From: Halorientalis regularis
GTDB lineage: Archaea; Halobacteriota; Halobacteria; Halobacteriales; Haloarculaceae
Length of the DNA: 64,000 bases
NCBI RefSeq assembly: GCF_023698535.1
Contig: NZ_JALJCL010000006.1
Span: 124,001-188,000 of the forward strand
Reading direction: 5' to 3'
Below, piece after piece: positions 8,294-14,806 of this stretch. The notes under the pieces are model-generated. The model was given only the letters and a program-made list of their open reading frames with translations, did no database searches and was not told where the DNA came from. The translations under genes were made by a program, and so were the position numbers. Each line of letters begins with the position of its first letter. Position 1 is the first letter of the stretch.

Positions 8294-8434
8294 TGCCCGG
8301 GGAGGGCTCCGAACCCTCGATCTCCGCATGTCCCAGGTTCGAGGTTGACGGGCCTCACGGGACCGGGAGCGACGCCGCGCAGAGTCTCGAAAACCCTATG
8401 AGTGCGGCGCTATGTCCAGCTAAGCCACCCGGGC
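8294..8434 (-). tRNA. tRNA-Met(CAT), elongator, with intron
   Basis: Read on the minus strand the 5' exon (8397-8434) starts GCCCGGG and the 3' exon (8294-8329) ends in CCCGGGC plus discriminator A; no CCA is encoded. The anticodon CAT is at 8398-8400. The T arm reads GAGGGTTCGGAGCCCTC. An intron of about 67 nt (8330-8396) lies after position 37, the standard archaeal place, cut by the bulge-helix-bulge endonuclease; exact ends are inferred from the pairing CCGCA/TGCGG. Elongator tRNA-Met introns are known in haloarchaea. A TATA-like GGTTAAAG lies at about 8469-8476. Confidence 0.9.
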
Positions 8435-8491
8435 TCAGTGTGCACCCGGTGCTAAACGAGTGGTCGTCTTTAACCTTCCCATATCCGGCGG

Positions 8492-8980
8492 CTATCCCCG
8501 CCACTGCATGCGAATCCCACACACGAGAAGCGTCACCGCGACGAGTCCGACGACCAGCCCGAGGCTCGCACACTCGGCGTCCGTGACCCAGAGCCCGACG
8601 ACGGTCCCTTCGGGCGTGGCTGCCGTCGTTGTGGCCGTGGCGTTTTCGGCGCCGACCGCCACTGGTGGGCCCACCGCCATCCCGACTCGCGTCCGATCGG
8701 TCGTCGACTGTTGCGTGGCCGTCGTGGGTCGCTCCGGCGTCGACTCCGTGGGCGTGCTATCGGCCGGTTCCGCCGTCGGTGGAGTCGGCTCGGGCGTTCC
8801 CGGGTCGTCGGGTTCCGTGGGGGTGGGGTCCGGTGTCGGCTCCGGTGCGGGCGTGGCCCCGGTGTCGTTCTCCTGCAGCGTGAGTGGTGACGGGGCGTCG
8901 GCCGCGGGGGTGACGGCGACGGCGGCGAAGACACCGAGCGAACACAGTGCGGGGACCGACGGGCCACACCACCCGCGGAT
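8492..8980 (-). CDS. Predicted secreted/anchored Thr-Pro-rich surface protein, start codon unclear
   Basis: The frame is open for 163 codons. Its beginning looks like a signal peptide (ALCSLGVFAAVAVTPAADA), followed by a long Pro-Thr-Glu-rich stretch (about residues 45-90) and a C-terminal hydrophobic helix ending in GIRMQWRG. This is the usual plan of a haloarchaeal exported protein with a C-terminal anchor. No ATG, GTG or TTG occurs until ATG 8680, which would cut away the signal peptide and linker. The natural start is therefore either CTG 8947, the ATC at 8980, or was lost by mutation. Promoter DNA of the divergent gene begins right at 8981. Confidence 0.5.
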   Translation of the reverse strand: MRGWCGPSVPALCSLGVFAAVAVTPAADAPSPLTLQENDTGATPAPEPTPDPTPTEPDDPGTPEPTPPTAEPADSTPTESTPERPTTATQQSTTDRTRVGMAVGPPVAVGAENATATTTAATPEGTVVGLWVTDAECASLGLVVGLVAVTLLVCGIRMQWRG

Positions 8981-8986
8981 TTAAGC
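8978..8986 (+). promoter_or_regulatory. TATA-like box of the 9010 gene
   Basis: GATTTAAGC is centred about 28 nt before ATG 9010, the typical distance for a leaderless haloarchaeal transcript. It supports ATG 9010 over the upstream in-frame ATG 8947, which lies before the box. Confidence 0.65.
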
Positions 8987-9009
8987 CACCCGGCAAGTAC
9001 ACAACGATC

Positions 9010-10071
9010 ATGGAGATTCCTGACCTCGTCCGGGACGCGCTCGGGGACGAGGACGTCGAGTTGGGCGTCAACCTCGGTGACGAAGACGTCGTCTGTCTCA
9101 CGCCGACCCGGACGCTCCTGTACCGGGCCGAAGGGCTGTTAAGCGACGAGAAAGTCCAGGAGTTCCCCCACGACGTGGAGTGGCTGGACGTGGACGAAGG
9201 CCGCCGCAAGACGAAGTTCGTCCTCGAGTACGTCGAGAACACGCGCAAATTCGGCGTCCCGAGCAACAGGGACGGCGCGGTGCTGGAACTGCTGTTGACC
9301 GGTATCCTCCGTGCCGACGGCGTGACCGACCCCGACGAGTCCGTCGCCGGTGCCTTCCGGTTCAGCGAACTCGTGTTGATCGTCACGGACAAGCGAGTCG
9401 TCCGCCACATCGGTTCGGCGGTCTGGACCGAAGATTACGAGGAGTACCCGTTCAGCGACCTCACCGACCTCTCCTTCGAGCAGGGCAACGTCGCCACGGA
9501 GGTCGTTCTCGAGATCGACGGTCGGCCCAAACGAATCAAGACCCCCAACGAGCAGTCACGGAAGGTTCAGCAGGTCGTCGAGGACGCCGTCTTCGACTTC
9601 TACGACGTGGGCAGTCTGGAGGAACTGAACGCCACCATCGGCGTCGAGGAGAGCGAGAAAGCGGACGACGGCGACGCCGGCGGCAGCGACATCGACATCG
9701 GCGGCGGCATCGACCCGCTGGTCTCCGACGACGAGGAGCGGAGTGCGAGCATCGACGGCCCCACGGCGAGTGGCTCGTCCGAGGCTGCCACACAGGCAGA
9801 GTCCCAGTCCCGGAGCGGCGACGACAGCGACGCCGCGTCCGAATCGACCGGCCGACAGGAGCGAAGCGCCGACGCCGGCGGCAGTCGGTCGAGCGCCACC
9901 GAGACGACGACCCGGAGTCGGCAGTCCGGAGCGGCGAGTCAACGCGACCTCGACGCCGTCGAGTCACAGCTCGCGGAGTTGACGACGGCGGTCGAGCGCC
10001 ACAACGAGTTGCTCGAACGGCAACAGCGGACGATCAAGCAGTTGATCGAGGAGTTGCGCGAGGGACGCTAG
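9010..10071 (+). CDS. Conserved haloarchaeal protein with C-terminal coiled coil (DUF7115-like)
   Basis: This 353-residue protein has two similar globular halves (about residues 1-100 and 105-205) with PH-like features: LTPTRTLLYRAEGLL in the first, LVLIVTDKRVVRH in the second, so it may be a tandem PH-like module. Residues 215-320 are Ser/Asp/Glu-rich and likely disordered. The last 40 residues are a coiled coil (QLAELTTAVERHNELLERQQ). I recall the family as a haloarchaeal DUF (DUF7115, unverified); function unknown. The stop overlaps the convergent next gene by 4 nt. Confidence 0.8.
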   Translation: MEIPDLVRDALGDEDVELGVNLGDEDVVCLTPTRTLLYRAEGLLSDEKVQEFPHDVEWLDVDEGRRKTKFVLEYVENTRKFGVPSNRDGAVLELLLTGILRADGVTDPDESVAGAFRFSELVLIVTDKRVVRHIGSAVWTEDYEEYPFSDLTDLSFEQGNVATEVVLEIDGRPKRIKTPNEQSRKVQQVVEDAVFDFYDVGSLEELNATIGVEESEKADDGDAGGSDIDIGGGIDPLVSDDEERSASIDGPTASGSSEAATQAESQSRSGDDSDAASESTGRQERSADAGGSRSSATETTTRSRQSGAASQRDLDAVESQLAELTTAVERHNELLERQQRTIKQLIEELREGR

Positions 10072-10439
10072 GTCTCGCGGCCAGTGACTTTCCGGATACA
10101 CGAGGATCCGAACGGGCCGTGTTCGCCCGCGTCGAACGTGATGAAATAGCCCGTCGAGATTTCGGCACTACAGCGTCGACAGGTGAACTCGCCCTCTTTC
10201 GTGATCACGTCTGTCTCGAAGCTCACGTAGTCGTGACTCGTCGGGCGGACGGTGCCGTCCTCGCGCTCGACGACACCGCGGGCGACAGCGGTGTCGAGAA
10301 TCTCGCGCTGGACGTTGGGATCGGTCGTGATCGTCTCGATCCGGTCGAGCGCCGCGGCGACGGACAGGGCGTCGTGTTCGAGGCTGGCGAGCAACTCCAA
10401 ACCGAGTTCGACCGGGTCCACGTCCTGCACGCCCGACAC
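10068..10439 (-). CDS. Conserved protein with C-terminal zinc-binding segment (DUF5830-like)
   Basis: The 123-residue protein has a helical N-terminal half (VELGLELLASLEHDALSVAAAL, given here as residues 8-29) resembling a winged helix, and a C-terminal CRRCSAEISTGYFITFD...CIRK with three cysteines, likely a zinc site. I recall it as DUF5830-like but cannot verify. There is no ATG at the natural beginning. GTG 10439 is chosen; GTG 10430 is equally compatible with the TATA-like GATTAAG at about 10454-10460. The reading frame further upstream is arginine-rich antisense shadow of the next gene. Confidence 0.7.
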   Translation of the reverse strand: MSGVQDVDPVELGLELLASLEHDALSVAAALDRIETITTDPNVQREILDTAVARGVVEREDGTVRPTSHDYVSFETDVITKEGEFTCRRCSAEISTGYFITFDAGEHGPFGSSCIRKVTGRET

Positions 10440-10513
10440 TGTGACGGCGACCGGATTAAGCGTTGTGAGCCCACCACAAGAGGTATACGGCGCGGGCATC
10501 GCCTCTTGTGTAG

Positions 10514-11182
10514 ATGCGAGGCGTGACGCGCCAGCGGTTCCTCGTCGGGTCGATACTCGTCGCCGTGGCGGCCGTCGCGGTCGCCGGTCGGTCGCCGACC
10601 GCGGTCCTCCGGTGGGCCGAGAGTCTCGCCGGCCAGCCGGTGCTGTTCGCCGTCGCGCTCGCGGGCCTGTATCTGTTTCGCCCGCTCGCGCTCCTGCCCG
10701 TCGCCGTCTGTTCGGTCCTCGTCGGCTACGTGTACGGCCTCGCGGGCATCCCCATCGCGATGGTCGGCGCGGCCGTGACCAACATGCCGGTCTTCCTGCT
10801 GGCCCGCTACACTGACATGAGCGGGCGGCTGGCGTCTTGCTTCGAGAGTCACGCCGGCCGGTTCGTCGCCGCGACGGGTGCGTTCCGGAGCGTTCTGGTG
10901 GCGCGACTCCTGCCGATTCCCTCGGACGCCGTCTCCTACGCGGCCGGGCTGACACGGGTGCCCGTCCGGTACTACGTCCTCGGCTCGACCGTCGGGGAGA
11001 TTCCGTGGATCGTCGCCGCAATCCTCGCGGGGCGGTCGATGCACGACCTCACCGTGTCCGGCGCGAGCGTCGGCCTCGACGTGATCGTCGGCCTCGTGGC
11101 GCTGGCGGCCCTGTTGCTCGCCGGCCCGGCCTATCGGTACCTCACCGAGGGACAGCGACCGGGCACCGCCGACGCTCAGTAG
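10514..11182 (+). CDS. TVP38/TMEM64 (VTT domain) family membrane protein
   Basis: This 222-residue protein has about six hydrophobic segments and the VTT/SNARE-associated core: FRPLALLPVAVCSVLVGYVYG near residue 55 and RLLPIPSDAVSYAAGLTRVP near residue 130, the conserved loops of the DedA/TVP38 superfamily. Members are linked to membrane lipid scrambling or small-molecule export; here the cargo is unknown. A TATA-like GGTATACGG at about 10481-10489 is 27 nt upstream of the ATG. The last 7 nt overlap the convergent zinc-finger gene. Confidence 0.85.
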   Translation: MRGVTRQRFLVGSILVAVAAVAVAGRSPTAVLRWAESLAGQPVLFAVALAGLYLFRPLALLPVAVCSVLVGYVYGLAGIPIAMVGAAVTNMPVFLLARYTDMSGRLASCFESHAGRFVAATGAFRSVLVARLLPIPSDAVSYAAGLTRVPVRYYVLGSTVGEIPWIVAAILAGRSMHDLTVSGASVGLDVIVGLVALAALLLAGPAYRYLTEGQRPGTADAQ

Positions 11183-11334
11183 AAGGTGTCCGCACAGTCG
11201 TAGACGACGCCGTGTTCCGGACAGACGTACTTGCAGTGGCGGCTGTACATCGGCCGCTCACACATCGGACAGGGGCGGCCCCCCGAATCGGAGTCCCGAC
11301 CCTCGGTGTCGACGCCGCCGCTCTCCTCGTCCAT
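11176..11334 (-). CDS. 52-residue zinc finger protein (HVO_2523-like)
   Basis: The product is 52 residues: an acidic, Gly-rich N terminus, then CPMCERP, HCKYVCPEHGVVYDC and the end ADTFY. The two CPxC/C-H knuckles should bind one zinc. Tiny one-domain zinc fingers of this type are common in haloarchaea and, for a few, deletion changes growth or biofilm; the partner here is unknown. Start ATG 11334 gives the conserved length. The longer upstream frame is Arg-rich and rejected. Confidence 0.8.
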   Translation of the reverse strand: MDEESGGVDTEGRDSDSGGRPCPMCERPMYSRHCKYVCPEHGVVYDCADTFY

Positions 11335-11452
11335 GCTTGCCGAGTGAGGGCAGCGCAGGCTTGACTCTTCGGGTCGATCCCGGCCCAATTCTAGAACCAT
11401 CCCGAACGGAGTTCGGACAATCGGTTTCAGTGGGCACCGCCTCCGAACAGGT

Positions 11453-12934
11453 ATGTCACGGTTCCGTGTGCAGGTGTCGAACGCACTGCCGACGCTGGTG
11501 GTCGGCCTAGTCGCCGGGTTCACCGCCGTCGTCGGCTCCTACGCCGCCGCCGGGTTCACTCCGTCGTTCGTCGTCACGCCGGTCACGAACTGGATCCGGG
11601 AGACGAGCCCCGCGGTGGTCACCAACTCGATCATCGAGAACCTCGGGAGTCTCGGTCAGACGCTGCTCTTTCTGAGTGCCGTCGCGCTGTTCGTCGGCGG
11701 CATCGCCGCCCTGGTCGTCGGCTCGCGCTCCCTCGGCCAGCGACTCAACAACCGGGCGCTCCCGGTCGTCGCGACGACGGCCGGCACCTGGGCGTTCGTG
11801 GCGCTCACCACCGGCCAGCCGTTGCTCGCGCTCGGCGCGGCGCTCCCGCCGGGCGCGGTCGTCCTCCTGTTCGTCACCGCGCCGTCGCTCCCGGTGCCCG
11901 AAGCCGTCGACTCGCGCCGCCGACAGGTCCTCTCGAGTGGGGTCGCACTGGCCGGCTTCAGCCTCGCCGGGTACGCCGTCGGCCAGCGTCGCACGCCGGA
12001 TCTGGGCGGCGAACCACTCGCGGAGAACTCGAAACAGCAGCAACTGCTCCAGGGCGCGGCCGAGAAGTCCTTCTCGATGGACGGTGCGGAACCGCTGGTC
12101 AGCGAGAACTTCTACACCGTCGACATCGCCAACGTCGACCCGACCGTCGACGAGTCCGAGTGGAACCTGACGATCACCGGCGAGGTCGACGAGGAGGTGA
12201 CCCTCGGGTATTCGGACCTCAAGGCGATGGAGTCGGTCGACCGTTTCGAGACGCTGCGCTGTGTCGGCGAGGACCTCAACGGGAAGAAGATGGACACCGC
12301 GCTCTGGACCGGCGTCCCGTTGCAGGATCTGGTCGCACGGGCCGGCCCGAACGGCGACTGTGACTGCGTGCGGCTCCGGGCCGCCGACGGCTACTACCAG
12401 GTGTTCCCGATGGACGCGCTCGAAGACAGCCTGCTCGCCTACGGGATGAACGGCAACGCGCTCCCGCGCGGTCACGGCTACCCCGTCAGGGCGCTCATCC
12501 CGGGCCACTGGGGCGAGATCCAGGTCAAGTGGATCAGCGAGATCGAAGTCCTCGATCAGGACGCCGAGGGCTACTGGGAGAAGAAGGGGTGGCACGGGAC
12601 CGGCCCCGTCGAGACCGTCGCGAAGCTCCACGCCGTCAACGACCTCGACGACGGGCGCAAGGAGGTCGGCGGCCACGCTTACGCGGGCGTCCGGGGCATC
12701 CAGCAGGTGGAGGTGTCCACCGACGGTGGCTCGACCTGGAACGCGGCCGAACTCACCGAGCCACTGGAAGGCATCGACACCTGGCGACAGTGGCGGTACC
12801 GCTACGATCCGCCGGGCGGGTCGCACGAAGTCGTCGTCCGCGCCACCGACGGCGAGGGACGGCTCCAACCCAGCGAGGAGAGCGACTCTTATCCCAGCGG
12901 TGCGACCGGGTGGGTGTCGAAGACAGTGCAGTGA
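11453..12934 (+). CDS. Membrane-anchored molybdopterin-dependent oxidoreductase (sulfite oxidase family)
   Basis: This 493-residue protein has an N-terminal membrane part with four or five helices (about residues 8-165), then a SUOX/YedY-type molybdopterin domain (about 215-400) and an immunoglobulin-like C-terminal domain (about 400-493). ETLRCVGEDLNGKKMDT holds the cysteine expected to ligate molybdenum; HGYPVRALIPGHWG is the other conserved core. It should oxidise or reduce a small substrate (sulfite, a sulfoxide or similar), with electrons entering or leaving through the membrane. The substrate is not predictable. The gene stands alone on plus strand after a 118-nt spacer. Confidence 0.85.
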   Translation: MSRFRVQVSNALPTLVVGLVAGFTAVVGSYAAAGFTPSFVVTPVTNWIRETSPAVVTNSIIENLGSLGQTLLFLSAVALFVGGIAALVVGSRSLGQRLNNRALPVVATTAGTWAFVALTTGQPLLALGAALPPGAVVLLFVTAPSLPVPEAVDSRRRQVLSSGVALAGFSLAGYAVGQRRTPDLGGEPLAENSKQQQLLQGAAEKSFSMDGAEPLVSENFYTVDIANVDPTVDESEWNLTITGEVDEEVTLGYSDLKAMESVDRFETLRCVGEDLNGKKMDTALWTGVPLQDLVARAGPNGDCDCVRLRAADGYYQVFPMDALEDSLLAYGMNGNALPRGHGYPVRALIPGHWGEIQVKWISEIEVLDQDAEGYWEKKGWHGTGPVETVAKLHAVNDLDDGRKEVGGHAYAGVRGIQQVEVSTDGGSTWNAAELTEPLEGIDTWRQWRYRYDPPGGSHEVVVRATDGEGRLQPSEESDSYPSGATGWVSKTVQ

Positions 12935-12985
12935 CCGAGACCAGCACGCATAAACGGGAACCGTGAGAACCCCGACCAACTGTCG

Positions 12986-13261
12986 ATGGAGAAGGCCCTG
13001 TGGTACCTGCTGGCCGGCACACGCGGGGGTGAGAACCGCGCCCGGATCATCCGGACGCTCGACGAGCGTCCGCGCAACGCCAACCAGCTCGCCGAACACC
13101 TGGACGTGGACTACAACACCGTCCGGCACCACCTCGACATGCTCGAAGACCACGACGTGGTCGAACCGGGCGGGGACGATTACGGCCAGCTGTACTTCCT
13201 CACGGACCGCTTCGAACACCACCGCGACGCCTTCGAGGAGATCATCGATCACGTGGAGTGA
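12986..13261 (+). CDS. Winged-helix transcription regulator (ArsR-like)
   Basis: This 91-residue protein is one winged helix: RARIIRTLDERPRNANQLAE (helices 1-2), HLDVDYNTVRHHLDMLEDHD (turn and recognition helix) and a wing (GDDYGQLYFLTD). It should bind DNA as a dimer. No metal-binding cysteines are seen. The next gene, a membrane protein, starts 6 nt after the stop, so the two form a transcription unit seen in many haloarchaea; the regulator probably controls that unit. Confidence 0.85.
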   Translation: MEKALWYLLAGTRGGENRARIIRTLDERPRNANQLAEHLDVDYNTVRHHLDMLEDHDVVEPGGDDYGQLYFLTDRFEHHRDAFEEIIDHVE

Positions 13262-13267
13262 CAAATA

Positions 13268-13564
13268 ATGGCAATGAGTACCTGGATCACGGCCGCGAGC
13301 GGACTCGCCGGACTGAACGTGCTGTTGCTGGCGTCGCTTGGCTTCGTCTGGCTACGCAACTACCGGCAGTTCAAATCGCCACTCGTCCTCGGCCTGCTGG
13401 CCTTCTCGGCCGTGATGCTCGTCGAGAACCTCGGCGCCATCTACTTCTTCTTCTCGATGGGCATGCTGTACGCCAGCGATCCCACGGCCCAGCAGTTCGT
13501 CGTCGCCCTGCGCGGACTAGAGACCATCGCCCTGGCCGTCCTGACCTACGTCACCTGGCAGTAG
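13268..13564 (+). CDS. Three-helix membrane protein paired with HTH regulator
   Basis: This 98-residue protein has three hydrophobic segments (about residues 8-28, 38-60 and 70-96) with few charges between. I recall the pair 'winged helix plus DUF7521-like membrane protein' as common in haloarchaea (family name unverified). Function is unknown; the pairing suggests a membrane sensor or a target controlled by the upstream regulator. Two ATGs in frame are possible (13268 and 13274). Confidence 0.75.
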   Translation: MAMSTWITAASGLAGLNVLLLASLGFVWLRNYRQFKSPLVLGLLAFSAVMLVENLGAIYFFFSMGMLYASDPTAQQFVVALRGLETIALAVLTYVTWQ

Positions 13565-13577
13565 CGCGGGGGTCCAG

Positions 13578-14135
13578 TCACGCCGAGTCCTCGCCCGCCT
13601 CGGTCCACGCCGACAGATCCGACACGGCTTCGAGTCCCTCGTGGGCGAGTTCGAGTTCCTCCATCGCGACGCCGGACCGCTCCGCGACCAGTTCCGGCCC
13701 GGTCCACTCGACGGGCGTCGCCGCGAGACACCGCCAGCCCCGGACGGGCCGACCGGCCCCGTCGAGCAGGAAGACGTGGACCGGTCGCGGTTTCACCGTC
13801 CCCGCGACCCAGTCCTGGAGCCAGTCCCACAGCGTCGTGTCGTCGCCGACCCCACGCCGGAGTTCCAGGTTGGGTGACTGGGTGCGCCGGCGCTCGGTCG
13901 TCGGGAGTGACTCGCGATACTGGTCGAACCAGTCGCCGAAGTCCCACCAGGGGCTGTCCCCGGTGTCGCCCGCACCGCTCTCGGCCTCGTCGGGTGCCAC
14001 CTCGACGCGGACGGAGAGCCCGCGGACGGCCGCAAAGCCCAGTCGCTCGCCGGTGCCGATGTCGACCGCGAACCGGTGACGCGGGTACGGGTCCGCCGAC
14101 TCGTCAGCGGCCATCGGTTCGTCCCCGCCGGTCAC
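13578..14135 (-). CDS. Phage tail-tube (T4 gp19-like) protein, second copy
   Basis: This 185-residue protein has the gp19/eCIS tube plan: an opening strand RHRFAVDIGTGERLGF, a loop insertion (about residues 48-85), LELRRGVGDDTTLWDWLQDW, then VHVFLLDGAGRPVRGW and the closing helix MEELELAHEGLEAVS. These are the conserved parts of contractile-tail tube proteins, which stack as hexamer rings inside a sheath. It lies 18 nt downstream of another tube-type gene and ends 13 nt from a convergent membrane-protein gene. ATG 14114 is an alternative start. No sheath, baseplate or ATPase gene is near. Confidence 0.8.
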   Translation of the reverse strand: MTGGDEPMAADESADPYPRHRFAVDIGTGERLGFAAVRGLSVRVEVAPDEAESGAGDTGDSPWWDFGDWFDQYRESLPTTERRRTQSPNLELRRGVGDDTTLWDWLQDWVAGTVKPRPVHVFLLDGAGRPVRGWRCLAATPVEWTGPELVAERSGVAMEELELAHEGLEAVSDLSAWTEAGEDSA

Positions 14136-14153
14136 GCGCCGGTTCGGTGTCCG

Positions 14154-14594
14154 TCATGCCGTGCGCTCGAACCCCTCACAGACGAGTTCGAGCGATTCGA
14201 TGGCCACGTCCTCGCCGGTGGCGTCGAGTCGCGGAGCCTGGTAGGTCGCCGGCCACACGTCCCTAAGTTCCCATCGCGGACCCGCTTCGCCCTCGCGGTC
14301 GAGGACGACGATGGCGACCGTCCGGCGCGCCTCGTCGACCTTGCCCTGCTCGACCAGCTTGCGCCACTCGTACAGGACGATGGAGTCGTCCGTGACGCCG
14401 CTCCGGAGGACGACCCGGCCGTAGCGGTTCAGCCCCGCCAGCTGTCGGACCGTCGGTGGGTCGGTCCCCTCACGGTACTCGATCACATCTGTGCTGCTCG
14501 TGGGCTGGCGACACTCGGCGAAGCCGGCCTTGGCGATCCCGTCGATCTCGAGCAAGAACCGCACGTTCCGGTAGGGCCCGTGTTTGTCCGGCAT
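14154..14594 (-). CDS. Phage tail-tube (T4 gp19-like) protein, first copy
   Basis: The 146-residue protein begins RNVRFLLEIDGIAKAGFAEC, continues with STDVIEYREGTDPPTVRQL and GRVVLRSGVTDDSIVLYEWR, and closes with VAIESLELVCEGFERTA. This is the standard order of the T4 gp19/Afp-type tail-tube family, near its usual length of about 145-150 residues. The family forms the inner tube of contractile phage tails and extracellular contractile injection systems. It is followed after 18 nt by a second tube paralogue. A 212-nt spacer separates it from nrdJ; I see no convincing TATA box close to the ATG. Confidence 0.85.
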   Translation of the reverse strand: MPDKHGPYRNVRFLLEIDGIAKAGFAECRQPTSSTDVIEYREGTDPPTVRQLAGLNRYGRVVLRSGVTDDSIVLYEWRKLVEQGKVDEARRTVAIVVLDREGEAGPRWELRDVWPATYQAPRLDATGEDVAIESLELVCEGFERTA

Positions 14595-14806
14595 GGCTAC
14601 ACCGTGCCCCCCGGTCGAAGTTCGATGTCGACTGTGCGTCTCCCTGGCGCGAGGCGCTGATACATTTCGTTTCGCCTTCAGGTCGGACGTACATAACGAT
14701 ACTGCTGCCGACGACGAGAGAACGAAAATCGGCGCGTCCGCGTTCGGTCGATCGCTCCCCGTAGTGTCACACGCTCCAGGTGCGAAGGGAGGTCCAGCCC
14801 GTCAGC

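Noticed and set aside
8032-8586. Plus-strand frame through the tRNA-Met spacer
   Set aside because: It runs across the tRNA and its intron and is arginine/serine-rich.
11507-13264. 585-codon minus-strand frame opposite the molybdopterin enzyme
   Set aside because: Antisense shadow; crosses gene boundaries and shows no domain.
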